Shown piece after piece: positions 1 to 7,261 of a stretch of 26,280 nt of DNA. The notes under the pieces are model-generated. The model was not told where the DNA came from and made no database searches. It worked only from the letters and a program-made list of their open reading frames with translations. Both the position numbers and the translations under genes were made by a program. Source of the stretch: a virus; IMG/VR virus record IMGVR_UViG_3300031601_000028, positions 1-26,280 of that record; one strand, 5' to 3'. Positions within the stretch are counted from its first letter, which is position 1, and every line of letters starts with the position of its first letter.

Positions 1-225
1 TTAATGCAATGTAAGATAAAACGCAAAGTATTTAAAAAACCAGTAGAAATAAGATTGAAATTCAATTCGAGATTAGATATTGATAATCATGGTTTTTTAA
101 CTAAAATGATAATTGACGGAATGAAAGACCACTTAATAGAGGATGACAGCAGAAAATTTGTTAAGAAGGTAACACAAGAGTTTTATGATGGAGAAGGGGT
201 AGCAATTGAGGTAGTGGAGATATAA
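1..225 (+). CDS. RusA-type Holliday junction resolvase, 3' part
   Basis: This is the C-terminal part of a RusA-like crossover junction endodeoxyribonuclease, which cleaves four-way junctions during phage recombination and replication. The reading frame is open to the first base of the window (a TTA codon precedes the ATG at 4), so the gene probably starts upstream. About 73 residues are visible; full RusA-like proteins are roughly 110-130. What shows the family is the acidic motif D-I-D-N near residue 26, the later E-D-D-S, where conserved aspartates bind metal, and the C-terminal alternating strand ending GVAIEVVEI. The missing N-terminal half would hold the first strand and helix. The gene sits at the end of a replication/recombination module, which agrees with the call. 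A promoter follows it. Confidence 0.75.
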   Translation, partial: LMQCKIKRKVFKKPVEIRLKFNSRLDIDNHGFLTKMIIDGMKDHLIEDDSRKFVKKVTQEFYDGEGVAIEVVEI

Positions 226-246
226 TATATTTATTTAATAAACCTA

Positions 247-275
247 TTGACACATTAGACAAAGGGTGTTATAGT
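247..275 (+). promoter_or_regulatory. Sigma-A promoter, TTGACA-17-TATAGT
   Basis: A perfect -35 box TTGACA (247-252) and a near-consensus -10 box TATAGT (270-275) are separated by 17 bp. It lies between the RusA-like gene and the 57-aa gene at 305, so it should drive the small-gene and methyltransferase cluster. The start site would be near 282. No operator-like dyad is seen. Confidence 0.75.
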
Positions 276-304
276 TAGTTATATCAACAAACGGAGGTAA
301 CGAG

Positions 305-478
305 ATGTTTAATATTTATTTGGATGGAAAGTTTATAGCAAAGATTAATAGATGGGAAGTTAAAGAAGGATTGGAAGAATTAGGTTTTGAATATGATGAA
401 ATTAAAACACCATTTGGAACAGTATTTATTCTTGATGGTGAAGAATTTAATAAACTAGAAATGCAACCGACAGTTTAA
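305..478 (+). CDS. Hypothetical protein, 57 aa
   Basis: A small gene not recognised as any family. The start is ATG at 305, chosen because GGAGG (293-297) lies 7 nt upstream and a strong promoter precedes it. The product, MFNIYLDGKF..., is acidic, with alternating hydrophobic residues that suggest a small alpha/beta fold (short strand, helix KEGLEELGF, two strands). There is no membrane segment, cysteine pair or DNA-binding motif. It is the first gene after the promoter and is separated by 16 bp from the next gene's start. It is short enough to be missed by length-filtered gene calling. Confidence 0.6.
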   Translation: MFNIYLDGKFIAKINRWEVKEGLEELGFEYDEIKTPFGTVFILDGEEFNKLEMQPTV

Positions 479-494
479 ACCAGGAGGTTTGAAA

Positions 495-677
495 ATGAAT
501 GATAAAAAAGCAAGGATTGAACGAATCAAAAGGCAGACAGAAAATGCAATCACCGAGCAGAAGAAAAAGTGTGTTGATGAAATGCAGAGGTTGAAGGATT
601 TGTATTTTCAACTGAATAAATTTAATGCAAAGTTAGAAAATGAGTTGAAGTGGGAGGTATCACATGAATTGGCTTGA
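495..677 (+). CDS. Small charged coiled-coil protein, 60 aa
   Basis: Unknown function. ATG at 495 is preferred over an in-frame TTG at 489, because AGGAGG at 482-487 is 7 nt from the ATG and overlaps the spacing needed for the TTG. The product is very rich in K, E, R and Q and predicts as one long helix with heptad-like hydrophobic spacing (MQRLKDLYFQLNKF), so a dimeric coiled coil is likely. The end overlaps the next gene by 14 bp, indicating translational coupling. No enzymatic motif is visible. Confidence 0.6.
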   Translation: MNDKKARIERIKRQTENAITEQKKKCVDEMQRLKDLYFQLNKFNAKLENELKWEVSHELA

Positions 678-810
678 GGAAAACAAATCAAGGATACTAA
701 CAGTCATTGCACTTATAGGAATAGCGACAGTGTGCGGATATTTGCTTGTACAGTTGAATGTTGCGGTGGATTGTTTTAAGGCTGAAGTTCTTGTGAAGTT
801 TATAAATTAG
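664..810 (+). CDS. Small single-pass membrane protein, 48 aa
   Basis: Starts at ATG 664, inside the end of the preceding gene, with its own GGGAGG (652-657). Residues about 9-30 (RILTVIALIGIATVCGYLLV) form one convincing transmembrane helix. A short acidic/polar N-terminus (NWLEENKS) precedes it and a short C-terminal tail ending KFIN follows. There is no signal-peptidase site, so it is probably retained in the membrane. Function is unknown. It is not placed like a holin, because the lysis genes are at 23.1-25.1 kb. Confidence 0.55.
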   Translation: MNWLEENKSRILTVIALIGIATVCGYLLVQLNVAVDCFKAEVLVKFIN

Positions 811-824
811 GGGAGGTAGGGGCT

Positions 825-1475
825 ATGAAGGTTTTAGAGTTGTTTAGTGGGACACAAAGTATATCAAAAGAATTTAGAAAAGCTGGTCATCAAACATTGT
901 GTATAGAGTTAAATCCCTTGTTTGCAGTAGAACCATATAAACTTAATCAATGGACAATTGATATTTTAGATATAAAAGTGAAACAGATATTAAAGAAGTT
1001 TGGTAGACCTGATGTAATATGGGCAAGTCCTACTTGCACAACTCACAGTATAGCTGCAATATCAAAGCATAGGCAACAGTGGAAGGATGGATTATTAATT
1101 GCTAAGAGCGACGAAGCGAAAGAACATGATAAATGCTTATTGAAAACATTACAGTTAATATCAGAGTTGAAGCCTAAGTATTATTTTATCGAAAACCCCC
1201 GGGGTGGAATGCGAAAAAGTCCATTGATGCAGGGTTTAATGTATAGGTATACCATTACTTATTGTCAGTATGGAGATACCAGAATGAAGCCTACCGATAT
1301 TTGGACTAATCATCCGAATCCTGATTTTAGACCAATGTGTCATAATGGGGATCCGTGCCATGAAGCTGCACCAAGAGGATCTAAAACAGGGACACAAGGA
1401 TTAAAAGGAAATCTTGAACGGTCAATAATACCAGCTGAGTTGTGCGAGCATATTGTTGATATTTGTGAAATATAG
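825..1475 (+). CDS. Minimal C5-cytosine DNA methyltransferase-like protein
   Basis: A SAM-dependent DNA methyltransferase of the C5-cytosine type, 216 aa. Motif I reads LELFSGTQSI (residues 4-13), an acidic residue that should bind the SAM ribose is at E28, and motif IV is SPTC (68-71) with the candidate catalytic C71. Motif VI is FIENP (121-125), and QYGDTRMKPTDIW (148-160) fits motif VIII. The R-x-I-P segment near 199-203 followed by a helix resembles motif X. Departures from canonical enzymes are SPTC for PPC, ENP for ENV, and only about 35 residues where the target-recognition domain should sit; usual enzymes exceed 300 aa. No restriction endonuclease gene is adjacent, so it is probably an orphan methylase for anti-restriction or genome marking. 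RBS GGGAGG is at 811-816. Target specificity cannot be read from the sequence. Confidence 0.75.
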   Translation: MKVLELFSGTQSISKEFRKAGHQTLCIELNPLFAVEPYKLNQWTIDILDIKVKQILKKFGRPDVIWASPTCTTHSIAAISKHRQQWKDGLLIAKSDEAKEHDKCLLKTLQLISELKPKYYFIENPRGGMRKSPLMQGLMYRYTITYCQYGDTRMKPTDIWTNHPNPDFRPMCHNGDPCHEAAPRGSKTGTQGLKGNLERSIIPAELCEHIVDICEI

Positions 1476-1483
1476 GAGGAACT

Positions 1484-1711
1484 ATGAAACTAGAAATAAT
1501 AGAACGTCAAATCAAGGAACTGGAAGAAGCGAAGGTGGAAATGCTGCAGGAGTATAATGAAGATGGCAACTGGAAGAAACTGACTGTCCAGGCATACGAG
1601 TTTGACAAAGAAAGCGACAGGCTAACCGAATCAAAGCGACTAGAGGAAAAGAGATTGGAACTCAAGGCAGATGCGTATTTTGTAAGATTACATAATGATA
1701 TGGGATATTAG
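1484..1711 (+). CDS. Hypothetical helical protein, 75 aa
   Basis: Unknown function. ATG 1484 has GGAGG ten bases upstream and follows the methyltransferase stop by 8 bp, so both are one operon. The product is highly charged and mostly helical (IERQIKELEEAKVEMLQEY, then SDRLTESKRLEEKRLELKA), typical of a small coiled-coil protein. Base composition is somewhat richer in GC (many CTG, GAC and AAG codons) than its neighbours. Confidence 0.55.
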   Translation: MKLEIIERQIKELEEAKVEMLQEYNEDGNWKKLTVQAYEFDKESDRLTESKRLEEKRLELKADAYFVRLHNDMGY

Positions 1712-1834
1712 AAACTTGAAACTAGGCAAGGTTAGGAGTACAATATAATTAGGTTGGATTAAGTTCCGGGCAGTCAAAAAATGGCAGCGTTCCAAATTGG
1801 GCGGGATTGGAGCAATTAAAAGGAGTGTAATCTT

Positions 1835-2116
1835 TTGAGAGATAAACTAATTTTAGTAAAATGTAGTAAAGATTATGTAGTAGTTAATGCAAATGGTGAA
1901 AGGGCAAATCATGGACACTTTAAGAAGCGTTGTACAGCCAACAAGCTAATTAAATTGATTCAGAAACAGATAGTACCGGATTCAAGTTATCTGCGTGAGA
2001 GTGTGCTGAGAATCACCTTAAATCGTAAATATAAAGAACGTGTTGAAATGAAGATAAGAAAGGACTCCAATAAGTTGAAGTATTTCAATGTGAATTGTGG
2101 AGTGGTGATGAAATGA
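1835..2116 (+). CDS. Hypothetical basic protein, 93 aa
   Basis: Not recognised. The start is TTG at 1835, supported by AAGGAG (1820-1825) nine bases upstream; no ATG occurs in a usable position. The protein is basic (many K/R, short histidine motif NHGHFKKR near residue 26) and could bind nucleic acid, but no motif proves it. Its stop overlaps the ATG of the next gene (ATGA at 2113-2116). A 123-bp gap precedes it with only weak features. Confidence 0.5.
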   Translation: MRDKLILVKCSKDYVVVNANGERANHGHFKKRCTANKLIKLIQKQIVPDSSYLRESVLRITLNRKYKERVEMKIRKDSNKLKYFNVNCGVVMK

Positions 2117-2340
2117 AGAAGGTAATAAAACTGTATCAAACTAAAATAGATGAAATGATTGAAAGTTTAAGCGAACAAGAAGATGATATAGAAAGTTTTA
2201 TGGTTGTTTGCAAGCTAAAAAGCGGAGAAGTAATGACGGGATATGTAGATGTCGATTTTAATGCAAGAGCGGAACTAATAGGACATCTTCAAGTTGATTT
2301 AATAGATATGATGGTAAGGGCAAATTATGTGGATGAATAA
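2113..2340 (+). CDS. Hypothetical acidic protein, 75 aa
   Basis: Unknown. ATG 2113 is chosen over an upstream in-frame TTG (2095) because it forms an ATGA coupling with the previous stop and lies 6-8 nt after GGAGTGGTG. An N-terminal helix (residues 1-30) is followed by strands (SFMVVCKLKSGEVMTGYVDV) that look like an Sm-like or SH3-like small barrel, and a C-terminal helix. That fold idea is only an inference from the strand pattern. It ends 9 bp before the next ATG. Confidence 0.5.
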   Translation: MKKVIKLYQTKIDEMIESLSEQEDDIESFMVVCKLKSGEVMTGYVDVDFNARAELIGHLQVDLIDMMVRANYVDE

Positions 2341-2349
2341 GGGGGCGAA

Positions 2350-2526
2350 ATGAAAAAGATAGTAATACTCTTAATAATATTCGCAATTGTCTTGGTGGGA
2401 TTCACACATGAAAGAGAAACCGGATCAGTAGAGGTTGAAGATACTACACTGGTATACGTGACCATAGATGACGAAATGGAGGAAGCGGATGGGATATTTC
2501 AAAGAAAAAATAGCAAAATTAGATGA
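2350..2526 (+). CDS. Small secreted or membrane-anchored protein, 58 aa
   Basis: A basic N-terminus (MKK) is followed by a hydrophobic stretch (IVILLIIFAIVLVGF, residues 4-18) and then an acidic exterior tail, so it looks like a signal anchor or signal peptide protein. There is no clear lipobox cysteine or signal-peptidase motif. Start ATG 2350 follows a G-rich RBS (GGGGGCG). The last 38 bp overlap the next gene in another frame, so the C-terminal residues are constrained by the neighbour. Function unknown. Confidence 0.4.
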   Translation: MKKIVILLIIFAIVLVGFTHERETGSVEVEDTTLVYVTIDDEMEEADGIFQRKNSKIR

Positions 2527-2725
2527 TGATAAAAAAAGGATATTATTGTTAGAAGTATCAAGAAGGGCGTTTGATCTTGAAACAACAGTTGAATTTTTAG
2601 ACGAAGTTATAGAACCATTGCTTGAATTGTATAACAAAAATGAAAAGTTTCTTGGATTGGATAAATTAGATTTCAAAAGCGTAGGGGAACCACCGACTAA
2701 AGAAGTAATTGAAAAAAAATATTAA
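2489..2725 (+). CDS. Hypothetical helical protein, 78 aa
   Basis: ATG 2489 is preferred to an in-frame ATG at 2468, because GGAGG (2478-2482) lies six bases upstream of 2489 and nothing fits the earlier codon. The product is charged and helical (MGYFKEKIAKLDDDKKRILLLEV...) with an acidic middle (TTVEFLDEVIEPLLELY). It is the last gene before a rho-independent terminator at 2755, so it closes the transcription unit begun at about 282. No family recognised. Confidence 0.55.
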   Translation: MGYFKEKIAKLDDDKKRILLLEVSRRAFDLETTVEFLDEVIEPLLELYNKNEKFLGLDKLDFKSVGEPPTKEVIEKKY

Positions 2726-2754
2726 CGAGTGCAAACATTATACAAAGAGATAAG

Positions 2755-2779
2755 AGGAATCCGAAAGGGTTCTTTTTTT
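2755..2779 (+). terminator. Rho-independent terminator
   Basis: Stem GAATCC (2757-2762) and GGGTTC (2767-2772) with a GAAA loop and one G-U pair is followed by seven T residues (2773-2779). It ends the early small-gene operon and immediately precedes a new promoter. Confidence 0.75.
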
Positions 2780-2803
2780 ATGTGAAAGTTTATTAAATAG
2801 TTG

Positions 2804-2832
2804 TTGACAGATACGGCAATTAGATGTATAAT
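2804..2832 (+). promoter_or_regulatory. Consensus sigma-A promoter, TTGACA-17-TATAAT
   Basis: Both boxes match consensus exactly (TTGACA 2804-2809, TATAAT 2827-2832) with a 17-bp spacer. It is the strongest promoter seen in the window and drives the 137-aa and 51-aa genes, a unit closed by the terminator at 3459. Confidence 0.85.
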
Positions 2833-2862
2833 AGGTTATAGAAATTTAGGGAGGTACCACAG

Positions 2863-3276
2863 ATGAAAACAGAAATTACGAGAACAGTTAAATCGGCAAC
2901 AGGAACAGAAATGAATATCACAGTCGTGCAAACTAAAAATCACGATACAGCATACATGGATGGACAGAGAACAGAATTGAAAACATACGTACACACATTA
3001 GAAATATCAATAGAAATACCAAAACTAAACATCGCAGTAACCAGATCATCAATGCCATACAAAAAAGACGGCGGATATTACATAGAAAATGCAACGGTTA
3101 ATGGAAAGTCTCACCCAATCTGCATAGATGAAAAAGCATACATGGAATTAGTAACAATGATTAATACGGAAATGGTTGAAATGCCAGTAGCTGAAACAGA
3201 AACTACAATTGACATAATGAAATCAAATGTTTGTCCAATATGCGGAACATACTGCTATGGTGATTGTCAGTTATAA
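2863..3276 (+). CDS. Hypothetical protein with C-terminal Cys4 zinc motif
   Basis: A 137-aa protein with an unusual A- and C-rich codon bias. The N-terminal ~110 residues are strand-rich (EITRTVKSATGTEMNITVVQ..., VHTLEISIEIPKLNIAVTR). The extreme C-terminus reads CPICGTYCYGDC, a C-x2-C...C-x3-C arrangement that could bind one zinc ion. ATG 2863 follows GGGAGGT by a normal distance and lies directly downstream of a consensus promoter. The role is unknown; promoter strength suggests abundant expression. Confidence 0.6.
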   Translation: MKTEITRTVKSATGTEMNITVVQTKNHDTAYMDGQRTELKTYVHTLEISIEIPKLNIAVTRSSMPYKKDGGYYIENATVNGKSHPICIDEKAYMELVTMINTEMVEMPVAETETTIDIMKSNVCPICGTYCYGDCQL

Positions 3277-3304
3277 AAAAATATAAAACCCAGGAGGTAA
3301 CAAG

Positions 3305-3460
3305 ATGAACAAAGTAATGATACAAACGGAGTATAAAGGTGAATGGTTTGAAATATGGGAAACAGAAGAAACAAATATCGAATTGATAGAAAAGGAATTT
3401 TCAGATAGAGAAGATGTAAAAAAAGACTACAACGAGTCATACGCTGCTAAATTAATATAG
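3305..3460 (+). CDS. Hypothetical protein, 51 aa
   Basis: A short gene with AGGAGGT ahead of ATG 3305. The product (MNKVMIQTEYKGEWFEIWET...) is acidic with two short strands and a helix; no family is recognised. Its stop codon TAG is built into the 5' arm of the terminator at 3459, so it is the last gene of the unit that begins at 2863. Confidence 0.55.
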   Translation: MNKVMIQTEYKGEWFEIWETEETNIELIEKEFSDREDVKKDYNESYAAKLI

Positions 3461-3482
3461 AACCTTAACGGGTTCTTTTTTT
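3459..3482 (+). terminator. Rho-independent terminator
   Basis: A perfect 6-bp stem, AGAACC (3459-3464) with GGTTCT (3471-3476), is followed by a T run to 3482. It overlaps the stop codon of the 51-aa gene and is similar in shape to the terminators at 2755 and 26253. Confidence 0.8.
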
Positions 3483-3491
3483 ATGCTTTAA

Positions 3492-3520
3492 TTGAAGCTA
3501 CAGACAAAGTGTGTTATAAT
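3492..3520 (+). promoter_or_regulatory. Sigma-A promoter, TTGAAG-17-TATAAT
   Basis: TTGAAG (3492-3497), a 17-bp spacer and TATAAT (3515-3520). It immediately follows a terminator and precedes a ~70-nt leader to the gene at 3596. It could feed the terminase operon, since no terminator is seen between 3596 and about 10.6 kb. Confidence 0.75.
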
Positions 3521-3595
3521 GTAAGGAGAAAAGGCGAACGGATTATTTTAAAAAGGTGATTTAGTTCGTTGTTTTATGTGGAAAGGGGAAAAAAT

Positions 3596-3898
3596 ATGAA
3601 TAAAAACGAAACCAAGGAATCATTATCAACAAGAATGGACGTAGACGCAATAGTGAACAGAGCAAAACAAATTGTCGCTGATGTATATAATCAGAATAGA
3701 GAAGAAACAGATTGTTACAAAATGACAAAAGATGATGTATATATAGTTTGGTTCAGCAAAACGTTGCAAAACTGGAAGGCTATGTTGTCAACGACGGTAA
3801 GCGATGGTATGTACTACGAAGTTACCTATAATGGAGATAAGAAAGAAGCTTATGTTGATTCGTATAAGAAGTGGAAGAATCAATGTGTTGAAGATTGA
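3596..3898 (+). CDS. DUF6275-like protein next to terminase
   Basis: A 100-aa protein resembling the DUF6275 family, small conserved proteins of Firmicute phages often coded just before the terminase genes. The diagnostic part is the central and C-terminal block V-Y-I-V-W-F-S-K-T-L-Q-N-W-K-A (about residues 48-62), then DGMYYEVTYNGDKKEAYVDSYKKW. Start ATG 3596 follows AAAGGGG (3582-3588); an upstream in-frame TTG at 3569 lacks an RBS. The biochemical role is unknown; position suggests packaging or late expression. Confidence 0.6.
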   Translation: MNKNETKESLSTRMDVDAIVNRAKQIVADVYNQNREETDCYKMTKDDVYIVWFSKTLQNWKAMLSTTVSDGMYYEVTYNGDKKEAYVDSYKKWKNQCVED

Positions 3899-3945
3899 TA
3901 GAAGCTTATATTAAATTAGATATAATATAGAGGGAGTTGAGTACG

Positions 3946-4410
3946 TTGAAATGGACGGTTAAACAAAAGCGTTTTAAAAAAGAATACTTGGTTGATTTCA
4001 ATAGTACAAGGGCTGCCATTAGAAGCGGATACAGTGAAAAGACCGCGTACTCGCAAGGTCAACGATTGTTGAAAGTTGTTGAAATGCAAGAAGCTATGCA
4101 AAAGGAATCACAGAAACACTCTGATAAGGTTGACATTTCGATTGACAACGTTTTAAAAGACTTGATTGATACTAGAGCCATATGCTCTCAATACATGGTT
4201 AAAACAGATGATAAAGGGGTTGAGTCCCTGGACACCGCAGCGGTAAACGGTAGAACTAAAGCTAATGAGTTGCTAGGTAAGTATCAGAAGATGTTCACAG
4301 ATAAGGTGGAACTATCGGGTAAAGTTGATGGAGATATAAGCTACAGAGAATTAACTAACAAACAATTATCCGATGCAATCGCAGAAAAAGAGAAACTACT
4401 CAAAAAATAG
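3946..4410 (+). CDS. terS: Terminase small subunit
   Basis: DNA-recognition subunit of the packaging motor, which binds the pac or cos region and regulates the large subunit. The N-terminal region (KWTVKQKRFKKEYLVDFNSTRAAIRSGYSEKTAYSQGQRLL) is the characteristic helix-turn-helix of the Terminase_2/XtmA family, with the N-x-T-x-A-A-I-x-x-G-Y-S motif. A helical central region and a short C-terminal tail that would contact the large subunit follow. The length of 154 aa is normal. The TTG at 3946 has GAGGGAG (3929-3935) ten bases upstream; a TTG at 3937 is too close. A TATAAT box at 3921 is present but has no well-spaced -35 element. The large subunit follows at 4470. Confidence 0.85.
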   Translation: MKWTVKQKRFKKEYLVDFNSTRAAIRSGYSEKTAYSQGQRLLKVVEMQEAMQKESQKHSDKVDISIDNVLKDLIDTRAICSQYMVKTDDKGVESLDTAAVNGRTKANELLGKYQKMFTDKVELSGKVDGDISYRELTNKQLSDAIAEKEKLLKK

Positions 4411-4469
4411 ATTGTTGGAATTTCAACAGAAAATGGACTTGCTCCACCGTACAGATAGAAGGTGAAACG

Positions 4470-5843
4470 ATGACAAGAAAAGAGAAGGAAGAGTATCTAG
4501 CATTACTGGATGAACAGGAAAGACGAATGGTTATAAATAGCTTTTGGTCTTTTTGCATATATATGAATAGCGAGTTTTTCGAGGAAAGAGAGTTCGCAAA
4601 AGGTATAGCCCAAGCAATGCAACGTATATTTGACGGCACTATAAAGAGATTGGCGGTGTCGCTACCTCCAAGAGCCGGAAAGTCTTACATGACCTCCTTG
4701 TTCGTTGCTTGGTGGATTGGCAAACGCAGGAAAGACGCAATAATGAGAAACACCCATACAGCTAGATTATCATTGAAGTTTTCAAATGATATCAAAGAAA
4801 TCATAAAGTCGTCTAAATATATAAAGGTGTTTGGAGAGATAGAATTTACAAAAGATGCTGCAGAAGATTGGACGGTTAAGGAAGCCAAAACAGGCATAAC
4901 GTACTTTTGTGCAGGAGTAGGCGGTAATATAACCGGATTTGGTTGTAACGGTGTTGCAATCCTGGATGATAGTATCAAGAACTTTGAAGAAGCGAGTTCG
5001 GATCTCCAACTAGAAAAGAAATGGGAATGGTACACTGGTGTTCACAAGCAAAGAATCGAAGGTGATGCACCCGAAATACATATAGGTACTAGGTGGTCTT
5101 GTGATGATATAATGGGCAAGACGGAAGAATTAGGTATGTATGACGAGGTTATAAGAGTCCCTGCACTAATCAATGGCGAAACATTCTGCAAGGCAGTTAA
5201 AACAACAGAGCAGTATCTTGAAGATAAGAAGATGCTCCCGGAACATATCTTTGAAGCTGAATTGATGCAGAACCCTATTGAAGTTAAGGGAAGGTTGTAT
5301 CATCTTAACGAATTAAACCGCTTTACAATGGATGAATTAAAGGGCAAGCCTGATGGTGTTATTAATGCAACAGATACCGCAGATGAAGGAACAGACAGCT
5401 TGTGTTCTCCTGTAGGTTACATATATGGAGATAAAATATTTGTAACAGATGTTATATTCACAACGGATCCTATTGAAACGACTCAACCGCTCGTTGCTGC
5501 AATGTTAGACAGACACAATGTTAAACGTGCGAAGTTTGAATCAAACAATGGCGGTAAAGGGTTTGCGTTAAAGGTAAAAGAACTTAAAAAAGGTAAAACA
5601 CATATAGAATGGAAACAAACAGTTTCAAACAAGCACACTAGAATTATGATGGAGTCACCAAACATCAAAGAAAACTTTTATTTCCGTAGTGATGTTGATT
5701 CAGGTAGTGACTATTGGAAGTATTTAGATGAACTATGCAAGTATAAGAAAACTGGTGGAAAGACAAACAAACATGATGATGCAGCAGACGGAACAACGAT
5801 GTTGAGTGAGTTTAGCAACAAGAAAACAATGAAATTTGGCTAG
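4470..5843 (+). CDS. terL: Terminase large subunit
   Basis: ATPase and nuclease of the packaging motor. The ATPase half carries Walker A PPRAGKS (residues 66-72) and Walker B-like GVAILDD (161-167) with the acidic pair D166/D167. A coupling-type motif GTRWS lies at 206-210. The RNase H-like nuclease half has D302 in ATDTADEGTD, E357 in FESNNGG and HDDAADG at 435-441, the expected metal-binding acids. The length of 457 aa is normal. ATG 4470 follows AAGGTG; the 59-bp gap after the small subunit holds nothing else. Portal and head genes follow, as usual. Confidence 0.92.
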   Translation: MTRKEKEEYLALLDEQERRMVINSFWSFCIYMNSEFFEEREFAKGIAQAMQRIFDGTIKRLAVSLPPRAGKSYMTSLFVAWWIGKRRKDAIMRNTHTARLSLKFSNDIKEIIKSSKYIKVFGEIEFTKDAAEDWTVKEAKTGITYFCAGVGGNITGFGCNGVAILDDSIKNFEEASSDLQLEKKWEWYTGVHKQRIEGDAPEIHIGTRWSCDDIMGKTEELGMYDEVIRVPALINGETFCKAVKTTEQYLEDKKMLPEHIFEAELMQNPIEVKGRLYHLNELNRFTMDELKGKPDGVINATDTADEGTDSLCSPVGYIYGDKIFVTDVIFTTDPIETTQPLVAAMLDRHNVKRAKFESNNGGKGFALKVKELKKGKTHIEWKQTVSNKHTRIMMESPNIKENFYFRSDVDSGSDYWKYLDELCKYKKTGGKTNKHDDAADGTTMLSEFSNKKTMKFG

Positions 5844-5851
5844 GAGGTATT

Positions 5852-7261
5852 ATGAACGCAAGCGATTTGACAAAACTTGTCCAGGAGTTTTTATCAAGCT
5901 ATGGCAGGGAAAGAATGATTAAGGGTGTAAGCTACTACAATAACATTACAGACCTTGATAACAAGAACTTCAATATTTACTATTTGGATGGAGAAGCACA
6001 CGTTAATAAATCGAAGTCCAACGAAAAGACGCATACCAATTATACTAAGAAGGTAGTTGAGCAGGCGGTATCGTACATCTCAGACATCTCATTAAAAAGC
6101 GACGATAAATCATACCTTGAGCAACTTGTATTAACATTAGGTAAGGACTTCAAGAAAGATGTTATGGATCTTCACAGGAAATCAAGGCAGCAAGGTATAG
6201 CAGGGTTATACTCATATGTCAATGAATCCGGAGAGTTCGCATATTTTCCAGTTAATGGCCACGAACTAATATTTGTATACGATTCAAGCAGAGAAAGAAA
6301 GTTATCATACGTTGTGAGAATTTACAGATTCGACTATGTAAACAATAGCGGTGATGTAAAGGAAATATGGAGAGCCGAAGTAATCGACGAGCAATCAACT
6401 ACATTCTATCAGCAAGATGAAGAAGATCAAGAGTTCCGTATGTTGGTTGAAGGTATCGAAATCACAAAGAATCCTGTTTGGCATTGGGAAACCATTAATA
6501 CATTAAACGAAGGTCTTACAGTAATCAATGATTGGCAGATAAACCCAATTACAGAAGTTAAAAACAATCCCTCCAAGCAATCTGACCTTGAAGATATAAA
6601 AGGCTATATAGACGCTATTGAGATTGTTTCTAGTGGATTTGTTAATGATTTGGCAGACGTTAGACAGGTATTGTGGGCTATAAAAGGTTACAATGGAGAT
6701 GATCCGGCAGAAGCACAGAAAAACATACAAGCATTTTCGACAATATTACTAGATGCCGATGAAGGTTCAGGAATTGAAGCTAAAACAATAGAAATCCCTG
6801 TAACGGCAAGAACAACATTGTTGGAGTGGTTAGACAAGAAAGTTTACGAAATGTCATCAAGTGTTAATATGAACGAGTTGAGAGGTGGAAATCTCACAAA
6901 CGTATTGATAAAGGCATATTACACAGAGCTGCAGAATAAAGTTGAACTCGTAGAATTGGAACTAAGAACAGCAATCAATAATCTTGTTATATTGGCAACT
7001 CAGTATATTAACAAGGTCAAGAAAACCAGTTATGATCCTAACAAGATTGAAATAATATTCAAGTATGACCAAATATTTAACCAGGTTGAATTGGTTGAAA
7101 TGATAATGAAATCTTCGGGGCTTGGAGTTGTATCGAAAAGAACAATGATGGAGAAACACCCTCTTGTAGATGATGCAGTAGAGGAACAAAAACGACTTGA
7201 TGCAGAGAAGAAAGAGGAACTTGCTAGTTTAGGTAATGATATGGGGTTCGGTGATGAATAA
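5852..7261 (+). CDS. Portal protein, SPP1 gp6-like
   Basis: Dodecameric portal at the capsid vertex through which DNA is packaged and ejected. The 469-aa sequence fits the SPP1 gp6 family. The N-terminal segment KVVEQAVSYISDISL corresponds to the conserved first helix. The marker N-N-P-S-K-Q-S-D-L-E is at about 238-247, leading into the long helix that also contains SSGFVNDLADV (about 262-272). The C-terminal part is helical crown and tail (KHPLVDDAVEEQKRLDAEKKEEL). ATG 5852 has AGGAGG upstream. The stop TAA overlaps the ATG of the next gene by one base. Confidence 0.88.
   Translation: MNASDLTKLVQEFLSSYGRERMIKGVSYYNNITDLDNKNFNIYYLDGEAHVNKSKSNEKTHTNYTKKVVEQAVSYISDISLKSDDKSYLEQLVLTLGKDFKKDVMDLHRKSRQQGIAGLYSYVNESGEFAYFPVNGHELIFVYDSSRERKLSYVVRIYRFDYVNNSGDVKEIWRAEVIDEQSTTFYQQDEEDQEFRMLVEGIEITKNPVWHWETINTLNEGLTVINDWQINPITEVKNNPSKQSDLEDIKGYIDAIEIVSSGFVNDLADVRQVLWAIKGYNGDDPAEAQKNIQAFSTILLDADEGSGIEAKTIEIPVTARTTLLEWLDKKVYEMSSSVNMNELRGGNLTNVLIKAYYTELQNKVELVELELRTAINNLVILATQYINKVKKTSYDPNKIEIIFKYDQIFNQVELVEMIMKSSGLGVVSKRTMMEKHPLVDDAVEEQKRLDAEKKEELASLGNDMGFGDE

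Noticed and set aside
1744-1749. Promoter before the 93-aa gene
   Set aside because: TATAAT is present, but no -35 box at acceptable spacing and no extended -10.
3921-3926. Promoter directly before the small terminase gene
   Set aside because: The TATAAT box is perfect, but the only -35-like TTGATA lies 20 bp away; the promoter at 3492 can serve the operon.
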